Part shown: one piece after another, positions 18,549 through 27,186 of the stretch | Numbering within the stretch: position 1 is the stretch's first letter | How the letters are laid out: each line of letters opens with the position of its first letter | NCBI RefSeq assembly: GCF_003797765.1 | Contig: NZ_RKMB01000008.1 | Span: 62,001-126,000 of the forward strand | Reading direction: 5' to 3' | Length of the DNA stretch: 64,000 nt | Origin: Ramlibacter sp. WS9 | GTDB taxonomy: Bacteria > Pseudomonadota > Gammaproteobacteria > Burkholderiales > Burkholderiaceae_C | Translations under genes and position numbers: made by a program | The notes under the pieces: model-generated | Seen by the model: only the letters and a program-made list of their open reading frames with translations | Told to the model about the DNA's origin: nothing | The model's database searches: none

Positions 18549-18635
18549 TGGTGCGCGGGGGGGGACTCGAACCCCCACACCATTGCTGGCGTCAGGACCT
18601 AAACCTGGTGCGTCTACCAATTTCGCCACCCGCGC
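18549..18635 (-). tRNA. tRNA-Leu (anticodon UAG)
   Basis: On the minus strand GCGCGGG (from 18635) pairs with CCCGCGC (18553-18559), followed by A and an encoded CCA. The anticodon loop TTTAGGT gives TAG. The D-loop GGTAGACGC and a long variable arm mark it as class II. The acceptor stem is identical to tRNA-Leu(UAA) at 9362. Confidence 0.97.
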
Positions 18636-18650
18636 TGAGCTGAAATAGGC

Positions 18651-18679
18651 GCGGGCGGTCAGGTGACCCTGACCGCCCG
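18651..18679. terminator. Perfect 13-bp hairpin upstream of tRNA-Leu
   Basis: GCGGGCGGTCAGG and its exact reverse complement flank the loop TGAC. It lies between the RND pump gene and tRNA-Leu on the minus strand. No T run follows in either direction, so it may be a processing or stabilising hairpin instead of a true terminator. Confidence 0.5.
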
Positions 18680-18717
18680 CTCCAAATTCGGTCAACAGAA
18701 GATTTTAACTGACTGGA

Positions 18718-18800
18718 CCGTCATCCCCGCGCAGGCGGGAATCCAGGGCTTCACGCCGGTTGTGGGACGCCCTGGATTCCCGCCTGCGCGGGAATGACGG
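18718..18800. repeat. REP-like inverted repeat that forms the pump gene's 3' end
   Basis: Arms of 32 bases at 18718-18749 and 18769-18800 match at 31 positions. The core GTCATCCCCGCGCAGGCGGG is a widespread proteobacterial intergenic repeat sequence. The right arm and loop lie inside the RND pump gene, which therefore ends in the repeat-encoded peptide SVIPAQAGIQGVPQPA. Confidence 0.85.
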
Positions 18801-21800
18801 AGCCCGGCCGCTTCACCCGGAACCAGGCCGCGTACATCGCCGGCAGAGCCAGCAACGTGAGCACAGTGGCGACGACCAGGCCGCCCATGATGGCGACGGC
18901 CATCGGACCCCAGAACACCGAGCGCGAGAGCGGGATCATCGCCAACACTGCTGCGGCTGCCGTCAACACGATGGGCCGCAAGCGCCGCACCGCGGATTCC
19001 ACGATCGCGTCCCATGCCGGGATGCCGCGCGCACGGTCCTGCTCGATCTGGTCGATCAGGATCACCGAGTTGCGCTGGATCATGCCCATCAGCGCGATGA
19101 CGCCCAGCAGCGCGACGAATCCGAACGGACGCCCGAGCAATATCAAGGCGCCCGCCACGCCGGCGATGCCCAGCGGCCCGGTAATGAACACCAGCATGGC
19201 GCGGCTGAAGCTGTGGAGCTGCAGCATCAGAAGCGTGAACGTGATGAACAGCATGATCGGCACGCCCGCCGCGATCGAGCCCGTTCCCTTGGAACTCTCT
19301 TCCACCGCGCCGGCGACCTGGATCGCATAGCCCAGCGGCCACTTCTTCTCGACGGCCTTGAGCTGCGGCAGCAATTCAGCGGTCACGGTGGCGCCCTGCA
19401 TGCCTTCGACAATGTCGCTTTGCACCGTGATCGCGTAGTCGCGGTTCTCGCGCCACATCACGCCGGGCTCCCAGGTGAACACGGGCCGGGCGATCTGGGT
19501 GAGAGGGATCGACTTGCCCGACGCCGTCGGCAAATAGGCGTTGGCGATGTCGGTGATGGCGTTGCGCTCGTCCAGCGGCTGGCGCAGCACGATGTCGATC
19601 AGCTTGTCGCCCTCGCGGAACTGGCCGACGTTGGTGCCCGCCAGGATGGTCTTGGACGCCTGCGCGATGGACTGGCTGGTGACGCCGAGCGCCCTCGCCT
19701 TCGACTGGTCCACTTCCAGCCGCAGCACCTTCACCGACTCGTTCCAGTTGTCGTTGACGCCGCGCGTGTTGGCGTTTTGCTGCATCACCGCTTTCACCTC
19801 GTCGGCTCGCTCGCGCAGCGCGATAGGGTCGGGGCCGACGACGCGGAACTGCACCGGGTACGGCACCGGTGGCCCGTTGGGCAGCAGTTTCACGCGGCCG
19901 CGGACTTCCGGGAACTCCTGCGCGAGCAGCGCGGGCAGCTTCACGCGCAAGGACTCGCGCACCTTCAGGTCCATCGGCATCACGATGAACTGCGACACGT
20001 TGGTCTGCGGGAAGACCTGGTCCAGCGGCAGGTAGAAGCGCGGCACGCCCGAGCCGACCCATGTGCTGACGCCAGTGACGCCGGCCTCGGCGCGCAGTCG
20101 GGCTTCCACGCGTTTGGTGGTTTCCTCGTTGGCCGCAAACGATGTGCCCTCCGGGAACCAGATGTCGACCATGATCTCGGGACGGCTCGAATCCGGGAAG
20201 AACTGCTGCTGCACTTTGCCCATGCCGACGATGCCGAGCGCGAAGATCAGCACCGTGGCGCCGATGGTGATCCATCGATGCTCGACGCACCAGTCCACCG
20301 TGCGGCGGAACGTGCGGTAGAACGGCGTATCGAAGTGCTCGTGATGGTCCGCCTCGCCATTCGCGGGCAGCGGCTTGGCCTTGAGCAGCAGCGTGCCGAG
20401 GTAAGGCACGAAGTACACCGACACCAGCCAGCTCAGCACCAGCGCGATCACCGTCACCGCGAAAATCGCGTAGGTGTATTCGCCGACGGTCGACTTGGCC
20501 ATGCCGATCGGCAGGAAGCCCGCCGCGGTGATCAGCGTGCCCGTCAGCATCGGCATCGCCGTGATCTCGTAGGCGAAGGTGGCGGCGCGCACCTTGTCGT
20601 AGCCCTCTTCCATCTTCCGCACCATCATTTCGACGGCGATGATCGCGTCGTCCACCAGCAGGCCCAGCGCGATGATGAGCGAGCCCAGCGAAATTTTGTG
20701 CAGGCCGATGCCCCAGAAGTCCATCGCGAGGAAGGTGACGGCCAGCACCAGGGGGATGGTGATACCCACCACCAGGCCGGGCCGCATGTCGACGTACCAG
20801 CGCTTCCACAGCGGCAGCATCGCGGCGTCGGGGCGCTTGTGCAGGCCCAGGGCGATGAAGCTCACCGCCAGCACGATGATCACGGCTTCCACCAGTGTGC
20901 GGACGAACTCGTTGACGGAGTTGGACACGGCCTTGGGCTGGTCCTGGATCTGCACCAGCTTGATGCCGGCGGGCAGGCCGTCTTCGATGCGGTTGAACGC
21001 GGTCTTGAGTTCCTTGCCCAGCCGGATGATGTCGCCGCCCTTGGCCATCGACACGCCCAGTGCGATCACTTCCTTGCCTTGGTGGCGCACCTTCACGACC
21101 GGCGGATCGGCATAGCCGCGCTTGATCTCGGCGATGTCGCCCAGGCGGATCTGGCTGCCGCCGGCGCTTGTGCCGGGTCCATATCCAGTGCCGCGGATCG
21201 GCATGGCCCGCAACTGCTCGACGGCTTCGAACTGGCCGCCCACGCGCACCTGCACGATGTCCAGCGGCGTCTGCACGGCACCCGCCGATTCCACCGCGTT
21301 CTGCTGGCCCAGCTGCCCCAGCACCTGGTTCAGGTCCAGCCCCAGCTGCGCCAGGCGCTTCTGGGAAATCTCGACGTAGAGCTTTTCGTCCTGCACGCCG
21401 AACAGTTCCACCTTGGCGACGTCCGGCACGCGCAGCAGGGTCTGGCGCACGTCATCGGCAAAGCTTTTCAGCTCGGCGTAGTTGAAGCCATCCGACTCCA
21501 GCGCGTAGATCACGCCGTACACGTCGCCGAAATCGTCGTTGAAGAAGGGCCCCTGGATTCCGGGCGGCAGCTGGAAGCGCATGTCGCCGATCTTCTTGCG
21601 CACCGTGTACCAGACGTTGGCCACTTCGCCGGGCTTGGACGAATCCTTGATCTGGAAAATGATCTGCGACTCGCCGGGCTTGGAATAGCTGCGGATCTTG
21701 TCGGCATAAGGCGCTTCCTGCAGCGCCCGCTCGAGCTTGTCTGTCACCTGTTCGGCCACCTGCTGCGCGGTGGCGCCGGGCCAGTACGTGCGCACAACCA

Positions 21801-21969
21801 TCGCGCGGAAGGTGAACGGCGGGTCTTCGTCCTGCCCCAGCTGGAAATAGGCCGCGAAGCCCAGCAGCATCAGCACCACCATCAGGTAGCGCGTGAGCGC
21901 CGGGTGATCGAGTGCCCACTTGGAGAGGTTGAAACCCTCTTTCGGCTGTACTTGTTGTTCTTGCGTCAT
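18751..21969 (-). CDS. RND efflux transporter permease
   Basis: This 1072-residue inner-membrane proton antiporter would expel drugs or solvents through a tripartite envelope pump. It has the RND plan: TM1 near the N-terminus, two large periplasmic loops and two sets of TM helices. The TM4 acidic pair for proton relay is in LGLLVDDAIIAVEMMV. It lies directly downstream of its periplasmic adaptor gene. No outer-membrane channel gene is present, so it probably shares a TolC-type partner. The last 16 or so residues come from an inserted intergenic repeat. The substrate is unknown. Confidence 0.92.
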   Translation of the reverse strand: MTQEQQVQPKEGFNLSKWALDHPALTRYLMVVLMLLGFAAYFQLGQDEDPPFTFRAMVVRTYWPGATAQQVAEQVTDKLERALQEAPYADKIRSYSKPGESQIIFQIKDSSKPGEVANVWYTVRKKIGDMRFQLPPGIQGPFFNDDFGDVYGVIYALESDGFNYAELKSFADDVRQTLLRVPDVAKVELFGVQDEKLYVEISQKRLAQLGLDLNQVLGQLGQQNAVESAGAVQTPLDIVQVRVGGQFEAVEQLRAMPIRGTGYGPGTSAGGSQIRLGDIAEIKRGYADPPVVKVRHQGKEVIALGVSMAKGGDIIRLGKELKTAFNRIEDGLPAGIKLVQIQDQPKAVSNSVNEFVRTLVEAVIIVLAVSFIALGLHKRPDAAMLPLWKRWYVDMRPGLVVGITIPLVLAVTFLAMDFWGIGLHKISLGSLIIALGLLVDDAIIAVEMMVRKMEEGYDKVRAATFAYEITAMPMLTGTLITAAGFLPIGMAKSTVGEYTYAIFAVTVIALVLSWLVSVYFVPYLGTLLLKAKPLPANGEADHHEHFDTPFYRTFRRTVDWCVEHRWITIGATVLIFALGIVGMGKVQQQFFPDSSRPEIMVDIWFPEGTSFAANEETTKRVEARLRAEAGVTGVSTWVGSGVPRFYLPLDQVFPQTNVSQFIVMPMDLKVRESLRVKLPALLAQEFPEVRGRVKLLPNGPPVPYPVQFRVVGPDPIALRERADEVKAVMQQNANTRGVNDNWNESVKVLRLEVDQSKARALGVTSQSIAQASKTILAGTNVGQFREGDKLIDIVLRQPLDERNAITDIANAYLPTASGKSIPLTQIARPVFTWEPGVMWRENRDYAITVQSDIVEGMQGATVTAELLPQLKAVEKKWPLGYAIQVAGAVEESSKGTGSIAAGVPIMLFITFTLLMLQLHSFSRAMLVFITGPLGIAGVAGALILLGRPFGFVALLGVIALMGMIQRNSVILIDQIEQDRARGIPAWDAIVESAVRRLRPIVLTAAAAVLAMIPLSRSVFWGPMAVAIMGGLVVATVLTLLALPAMYAAWFRVKRPGSVIPAQAGIQGVPQPA

Positions 21970-22034
21970 GAACTGGAAACCTCCGCGCTATGCGCTGCGT
22001 GTATTCGCCTTGGGGCGGCCCGGCGGCTCATGCC

Positions 22035-23228
22035 TCACTTGGTGGCGGGCAGTGTTGCGGCTTGCGCCGTGCCGGCGGCGCTGGCGACGTTTCTCGTCGC
22101 ATCCTGGACTGCGGCCGCGGTGCTCTGAGCCGTCTTTTCCTGGTAGATGGTGACCTTCTGGCCGGCCGACAGCACGTGGACGCCGGCGGACACCACTTGC
22201 ATGCCGGGCTGCAGGCCCGCCGCAACGACGGCTTCATTGCCGTCGGCAGTGGCGATCTGGATCGCCTGCGACTTCAGCGTCATGGTGGATTTGTCCAGCA
22301 CCCACACGGCAGTGCCCTGCCCTTCCTTGCGCAGCGCGCTGGTGGGCAGCTTGATCACAGGGGCTCCGACCATGCTGAGCGCCTTGGGCGATACGTAAAC
22401 CGTGGCGCCGATCGGCGGCGTGGCCGCGGCGTCCAGCGAAACCTTGACGGCGTACGTGCGCGTCACCGGGTCGGCGCTGGCAGCGACTTCGCGAATCTTG
22501 CCGGGCAGCGTCGTGTTGTCCGTCCAGGAACGCACCGAGACATCCGAGCCCGGCTTGAGGGCTGCGACCTTGTCTTCGGGCACGGAGAAGACGACGTCGC
22601 GCGGGCCGTCCTGCGCAATGCGAACTACAGGCGCACCGGCGGACACCACTTGCCCGGGTTCGGCTTCGATCCCGGTGATCACACCCGAGACGTCGGCAAC
22701 GAGCGTGGTGTAGGCGGCCTGGTGGCCTTGCGACGACAACTGGGCTTTCGCCTGGTCGACTTGGGCCTGTGCTGCTTTCAGTGTGGTCTCGCGGCGCTCG
22801 AGTTCGGCGCCACTGATGAAATTCTGGTCTTTCAGAGTGGCATAGCGCTTGAAGTCGGCAGCCGCCAAGTCTCGATTCGTGGTGGCGGCGTTGAGCTGGG
22901 CGCGCGCGGCGTCGGCAGCCAATTGGTAGTCCTGCGGGTCCAGTTGCGCGAGCGGCTGTCCGGCTTTCACACGCTGCCCCAGTTCGGCCTGGCGGCGAGT
23001 GATCTTGCCTGCCACGCGGAAGCCCAAGCGGGACTCGACACGCGGCCGCACTTCGCCGGAAAACTCATGGCTCGACTGGAAGCTGCCGACCCCGACGGTG
23101 AGCAACTTGACGGCGCGCACAGGTTCCAGCGGCGCCTCGGTCTTGGAGCAAGCCGCTAACGCCAGGGAGGCGGCAATGGCCAGGCTGAGCGTGAGGCGCG
23201 GATGTGATGAGATAGGCATTTTCGGCAT
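22035..23228 (-). CDS. RND efflux periplasmic adaptor (membrane fusion) lipoprotein
   Basis: This 397-residue adaptor links the RND permease to an outer-membrane channel. The signal peptide ends in a lipobox LAAC. The barrel-sandwich segment (SRLGFRVAGKITRRQAELGQ), an alpha-hairpin (about residues 105-160, rich in Ala, Gln and Lys) and the beta-barrel follow. It is the first gene of the pump operon. The promoter TTGACA-N17-TAGATT and a palindromic operator directly downstream of the -10 lie before it. The ATG at 23228 or 23219 could be the start. Confidence 0.92.
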   Translation of the reverse strand: MPKMPISSHPRLTLSLAIAASLALAACSKTEAPLEPVRAVKLLTVGVGSFQSSHEFSGEVRPRVESRLGFRVAGKITRRQAELGQRVKAGQPLAQLDPQDYQLAADAARAQLNAATTNRDLAAADFKRYATLKDQNFISGAELERRETTLKAAQAQVDQAKAQLSSQGHQAAYTTLVADVSGVITGIEAEPGQVVSAGAPVVRIAQDGPRDVVFSVPEDKVAALKPGSDVSVRSWTDNTTLPGKIREVAASADPVTRTYAVKVSLDAAATPPIGATVYVSPKALSMVGAPVIKLPTSALRKEGQGTAVWVLDKSTMTLKSQAIQIATADGNEAVVAAGLQPGMQVVSAGVHVLSAGQKVTIYQEKTAQSTAAAVQDATRNVASAAGTAQAATLPATK

Positions 23229-23276
23229 GGCAGACCTGAGCTGAAAGTACGCGGAAGAAGGCGCCAGGACGGCGCT

Positions 23277-23323
23277 ACTGACTGACCGGTTAGTAATCTA
23301 GGGTAATTGCGGATGCTTGTCAA
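23277..23323 (-). promoter_or_regulatory. Efflux operon promoter with overlapping operator
   Basis: On the minus strand TTGACA (23318-23323), a 17-base spacer and TAGATT (23295-23300) form a good sigma-70 promoter. Directly after the -10, ACTAACCGGTCAGT (23281-23294) is an imperfect palindrome of the kind bound by TetR-family pump repressors. A repressor there would cover the transcription start. No regulator gene is adjacent. Confidence 0.65.
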
Positions 23324-23346
23324 GGCGAGAATGCCGAGCTACTGAC

Positions 23347-24369
23347 ATGCGCTCGGCCTACCACTCCCCCACCGAATTGCCGGCGCTGCTGCGTGGCGTT
23401 TCGCGCTCGTTCTACCTCTCGATCCGGCTCTTGCCGGTGGCACTGCGGCGTCCGATCGGGGTGGGTTACCTGCTCGCCCGTGCAACCGATACGCTGGCCG
23501 ATACGGCACGGCTGCCGGCCGGCGAACGCCGGGAAAAGCTGGATACCCTGGCGGCTGCAATTGACGGCCGCATCGCCGCAAGACCCGCCATCGCTGCCGT
23601 TGTCGCCATCGCCGCCTCGTTCGCGCCATTGCAAGACGACGAACAGGAACGCGCCCTGATCGTGGCCCTGCCGGAATGCCTTTCGCTGCTGGATCGGCTC
23701 GATCCGGCAGACCGGGCAGATGTGCGGACCGTTCTAGGCCACATCACCCGCGGACAGGCGCTGGACGTCGACCGGTTCGGGCAAGGCACCCTGGCAGCAT
23801 TGCAATCCGCCGCCGAGCTCGACGAATACACCTACCTTGTCGCCGGCAGCGTGGGCGAGTTCTGGACCGAGCTGTGCTTTCGGCACCTGCCGGGATTCGC
23901 CACCCTGCCCCGCGAGCAGATGCGCGACCTGGGCCGCAGCTATGGCATGGGCCTGCAGTTGGTCAACATCCTGCGCGACGCCGGCGCCGATCTCGCCGCG
24001 GGCCGCTGCTATTTTCCGGCGGACGAGTTGGCCGCGGCGGGGATCGTCCCGCAGGATCTCCCACGCGAGCCCGCGCGCTTCGCGTCCGTGCGCGACCCCT
24101 GGCTCGCCAAGGCCGCTCTCGGGCTCGAAGCCGGCATGCGCTACGCCGACGCCGTCAACAGCCGCCGTGCGCGCGCGGCCAGCGCCCTTCCCGCCCTGCT
24201 GGGCGCGCGCACACTCGCGATGCTGCGCGCGGACCCTGCGCAAGGCCTGCAACACAAGGTGAAAGTGCCGCGCAGCGAAGTGCGGGCGCTGATGGCTCGC
24301 CTGGCCTTCACGCTCGCGGGCCGCGCCTCGCTGCGAACACTGTTCGCGCAGGGCGCCGCCGGACGCTGA
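23347..24369 (+). CDS. Squalene/phytoene synthase family protein
   Basis: This 340-residue head-to-head prenyl synthase starts at the ATG at 23347 (MRSAYHSPTELPALLRGVS). The first Asp-rich motif is in ARATDTLADT, and the second is in NILRDAGADLAAGRCYFP. The SRSFYLSIRLLP and YLLARATDT segments look more like eukaryotic-type squalene synthase than like HpnC. It is followed 25 bases later by an HpnD-type gene, so the pair probably converts farnesyl diphosphate towards squalene or hopanoids. Whether it completes the reaction alone cannot be told. Confidence 0.82.
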   Translation: MRSAYHSPTELPALLRGVSRSFYLSIRLLPVALRRPIGVGYLLARATDTLADTARLPAGERREKLDTLAAAIDGRIAARPAIAAVVAIAASFAPLQDDEQERALIVALPECLSLLDRLDPADRADVRTVLGHITRGQALDVDRFGQGTLAALQSAAELDEYTYLVAGSVGEFWTELCFRHLPGFATLPREQMRDLGRSYGMGLQLVNILRDAGADLAAGRCYFPADELAAAGIVPQDLPREPARFASVRDPWLAKAALGLEAGMRYADAVNSRRARAASALPALLGARTLAMLRADPAQGLQHKVKVPRSEVRALMARLAFTLAGRASLRTLFAQGAAGR

Positions 24370-24394
24370 CCGGCGAATGGGACAATCGGCGGCA

Positions 24395-25234
24395 ATGACA
24401 CCGCAAGAGTACGTCCAGCAAAAGGCCGCCGCATCGGGAAGCAGCTTCTATTACGCCTTCCTCTTTTTGCCCAAGCCGCGTCGCGCGGCGATCACCGCCT
24501 TCTACGCCTTCTGCCGCGAGGTGGACGACGTGGTCGACGAAGTGAGCGATCCGGGCGTCGCGCGCACCAAGCTCGCCTGGTGGCAGGCCGAAGTCGCGAA
24601 GTCGTACAACGGCGAGCCCAGCCACCCGGTGATGAAGGCGCTGATGCCTTGCGCCGGCGAGTTTGGCATCGAACAGCGCCACCTCCACGCGGTGATCGAA
24701 GGCTGCCAGATGGACCTGGAGCAGACGCGCTACCTCGACTTCCAGGGACTGCAGCGCTATTGCCACCTGGTGGCCGGCATCGTCGGCGAGGTGTCGGCGC
24801 GCATCTTCGGCCAGGCCGACCCGCTGACCACGGAATACGCCCACAAGCTGGGGCTGGCCTTCCAGCTCACGAACATCATCCGCGACGTGGGCGAAGACGC
24901 GATGCGCGGCCGGATCTACCTGCCCGTCAACGAACTGCAGCAGTTCGACGTGAAAGCCCACGAGGTCATCAACCGCAAGCACTCGGAGCGTTTCATCGCG
25001 CTGATGAAGTTCCAGGCCGCCAGAGCCCATGTGCTGTACGACGAAGCGCTGGCGTTGCTGCCCGAGGCGGACCGGCGCAGCCAGAAGCCCGGCCTGATGA
25101 TGGCCAGCATCTACCGCACACTGCTGCGGGAGATCGAAGCGGATGATTTCCAGGTGCTGAACCAGCGCGTCAGCCTCACGCCCCTTCGCAAGTTCTGGCT
25201 CGCGTGGAAGGTGCAAGCGCTTGGCAAAATGTGA
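24395..25234 (+). CDS. hpnD: Presqualene diphosphate synthase
   Basis: This 279-residue enzyme condenses two farnesyl diphosphates to presqualene diphosphate in hopanoid synthesis. The start at 24395 (MTPQEYVQQKAAASGSSFYY) matches the HpnD N-terminus closely. The Asp-rich motifs are in CREVDDVVDE and IIRDVGEDAMRGRIYLP. It follows the squalene-synthase-like gene in the same direction. No hpnE or squalene-hopene cyclase gene follows. Confidence 0.88.
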   Translation: MTPQEYVQQKAAASGSSFYYAFLFLPKPRRAAITAFYAFCREVDDVVDEVSDPGVARTKLAWWQAEVAKSYNGEPSHPVMKALMPCAGEFGIEQRHLHAVIEGCQMDLEQTRYLDFQGLQRYCHLVAGIVGEVSARIFGQADPLTTEYAHKLGLAFQLTNIIRDVGEDAMRGRIYLPVNELQQFDVKAHEVINRKHSERFIALMKFQAARAHVLYDEALALLPEADRRSQKPGLMMASIYRTLLREIEADDFQVLNQRVSLTPLRKFWLAWKVQALGKM

Positions 25235-25295
25235 CGGCCGAAGGCGCGGGACTGATCCAGGGCCACCGCGGAACCGGCTTTGCCGGGCCGCTGTT

Positions 25296-25361
25296 GGCGC
25301 CCCCTTGAGGGGGAGAGGGCGCAGCCCGAGGGGGCATCGGACGCAGTCCGCTTCGGGGGTG
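25296..25361. repeat. G/C-rich intergenic hairpin element
   Basis: GGCGCCCCCTTGAGGGGGAG followed by GCAGCCCGAGGGGGC and CTTCGGGGGTGC gives nested CCCCC/GGGGG stems. The style matches short intergenic repeats I associate with Comamonadaceae, and a relative lies at 42429-42471. It sits between the convergent hpnD and HAD genes and could act as a bidirectional terminator. Confidence 0.5.
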
Positions 25362-26054
25362 CTACTCAAATAACGCGGTGAGCTCCGTCAGCGTCGTCAG
25401 CGTGACGTGCGGTTCCTGCTCGTGCGGCCAGAGTTGGTCGGAGCGATTGAGCCATCCGGCCTGCATACCCGCGTTGAGGGCGCCCAGCCCGTCCAGCGTC
25501 GCGTCGTCGCCGACGTGCAGGATGTTTTCCGGGGCGACCTCGATCGCTCCCGCGGCCGCGTGAAAGATGCGCGGGTCCGGCTTGCCCACGCCGAACTCGC
25601 GCGCCGAAATGGCCGCGCGAAAGTAGCGGCCGAGGCCCACACGCTGGATGTCGGCGTTTCCGTTGGAAATGCTGACCAATGGAAAGCGGGCGGACAGCAA
25701 TTTCAGCGCCGGCTCCGCGTCCTCGTACAGCGTCACGCGCTGCCTTTCGGCGAAGAAGACCTCGAACGCCTCGTCGGCCATCAGCGGGTTCTCACCGGCA
25801 CGGTAAAGGGCCAGGCGAATCGATTCGCGCCGCACGGCGCTCAGGTCGTTCTTCAACTCCGGGCGGTTGGCGGCCATGTAGTCGCGGATCTCGCGCAGCG
25901 CCAACGGGCTCGAGAACAGCGCAGCCGCCATCGGCGCGTGGTCCACCATCCAGTTGTGCAGCACCTTCTCGGCTCTTTCGATGGTGGGCCAGATGGGCCA
26001 CAGGGTGTCGTCGAGGTCGAGGGAGATCGCCTTGATACGGCTAATTTCAAGCAT
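25362..26054 (-). CDS. HAD family hydrolase
   Basis: This 230-residue cytosolic phosphatase-like protein has the HAD motif I nucleophile segment SLDLDDTLWP, motif II in VSISNGNAD, and the Lys and acidic motifs III/IV in FGVGKPDPRIFH and ILHVGDDATLDGLGA. The overall form resembles the YigB/YihX-type sugar or nucleotide phosphatases. The start (MLEISRIKAISLDL) is only 16 bases from the divergent ferrochelatase start, so their promoters must overlap the coding regions. The substrate is unknown. Confidence 0.9.
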   Translation of the reverse strand: MLEISRIKAISLDLDDTLWPIWPTIERAEKVLHNWMVDHAPMAAALFSSPLALREIRDYMAANRPELKNDLSAVRRESIRLALYRAGENPLMADEAFEVFFAERQRVTLYEDAEPALKLLSARFPLVSISNGNADIQRVGLGRYFRAAISAREFGVGKPDPRIFHAAAGAIEVAPENILHVGDDATLDGLGALNAGMQAGWLNRSDQLWPHEQEPHVTLTTLTELTALFE

Positions 26055-26070
26055 TCAGTGAGAATAGCGC

Positions 26071-27168
26071 ATGGTCAGCCCTTTCCAATCGGAACCTCCA
26101 TTTACCCATGGCGAAGCGCCACGCACCGCAGTCCTTTATTGCAACCTGGGCACACCCGACGAAGCAACGTCCGGCGCCGTGCGGCGCTACCTGGCTGAAT
26201 TCCTGCGGGACCCGCGCGTGGTCGAAATCCCGCGCCTGGTGTGGCTGCCGCTGCTGTACGGCTTGATCCTGCCATTCAGGTCCGGCAAGTCCGCTGCCAA
26301 GTACGCCAGCATCTGGACGCCCGAGGGATCGCCCTTGAGGCTGTGGACGGAAAAGCAGGCCAAGCTGCTCCAGGGCTGGCTCGGCGAGCAAGGGCACCGC
26401 GTGAAAGTGCGTTACGCGATGCGCTATGGCAGTCCATCGATCGCATCGCAGCTCGATGCGCTCAAAGCCGAAGGCGTGACGCGCATCCTGATCCTGCAGG
26501 CCTATCCCCAATACTCGGGCACGACCACGGCGAGCGTGATCGATGCGGTGGCCGCGTGGTCCAGCCGGACCCGCAACGTGCCGGAACTGCGCTTCGTCAA
26601 CCGCTATCACGACGACCGCGGCTACGTGAACGCTCTGGCCCGAAGCATCGACCGGCAGTGGCGCGAGAAAGGTGTGCCCGATCACCTCGTCATAAGCTTT
26701 CACGGCGTGCCGGAGCGCACGCTCAAGCTCGGCGACCCGTACCATTGCGAGTGTCACAAGACCGCCCGCATGCTGGCCGCAAAACTCGGCCTGGAGAGCA
26801 ACCGCTACACGGTCTCGTTCCAGTCACGCTTTGGCAAGGCCAAATGGCTCGAGCCCTACACCGAGCCGACATTGCGCGCATTGGGCAAGCGCGGCGTGAA
26901 GCGGGTCGACGTGGTCTGCCCGGGCTTCACCGCCGATTGCCTCGAGACGCTGGAAGAGATCGCCATGGAAGGCCGGCAGGCCTTCCTGGAGGTAGGTGGC
27001 AAGGACTTCCACTACATCCCCTGCCTGAACGACGATCCGGCCTGGATCGCCGCGCTGGGCGCGGTGGCCGGGCAACACCTGGGCGGATGGCCCACTCGCG
27101 ACGAGCCTGATGCGCAGGCGCTGGCGGCGTCACGGGAGCGGGCGAAGGCGATGGGCGCGGCGCAATAG
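26071..27168 (+). CDS. hemH: Ferrochelatase
   Basis: Ferrochelatase inserts Fe2+ into protoporphyrin IX as the last step of protohaem synthesis. The protein has 365 residues. The catalytic His211 is in VISFHGVPERTLK, and the conserved acidic segment is in FTADCLETLEEIAME. The N-terminal AVLYCNLGTPDEAT and the YAMRYGSPSI segment are typical of the proteobacterial enzyme. It is convergent with an alpha/beta hydrolase gene. Confidence 0.96.
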   Translation: MVSPFQSEPPFTHGEAPRTAVLYCNLGTPDEATSGAVRRYLAEFLRDPRVVEIPRLVWLPLLYGLILPFRSGKSAAKYASIWTPEGSPLRLWTEKQAKLLQGWLGEQGHRVKVRYAMRYGSPSIASQLDALKAEGVTRILILQAYPQYSGTTTASVIDAVAAWSSRTRNVPELRFVNRYHDDRGYVNALARSIDRQWREKGVPDHLVISFHGVPERTLKLGDPYHCECHKTARMLAAKLGLESNRYTVSFQSRFGKAKWLEPYTEPTLRALGKRGVKRVDVVCPGFTADCLETLEEIAMEGRQAFLEVGGKDFHYIPCLNDDPAWIAALGAVAGQHLGGWPTRDEPDAQALAASRERAKAMGAAQ

Positions 27169-27186
27169 GCCCGCAATGACAAGACC

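Noticed and set aside
18760..22128. 1122-residue plus-strand open frame
   Set aside because: It is the mirror of the RND pump codons on the other strand; the composition (His, Arg, Asp, Gln-rich) is that of a GC-rich antisense frame.
27169..27186. Terminator between hemH and the alpha/beta hydrolase gene
   Set aside because: The convergent gap is only 18 bases and no inverted repeat with a T run is visible.
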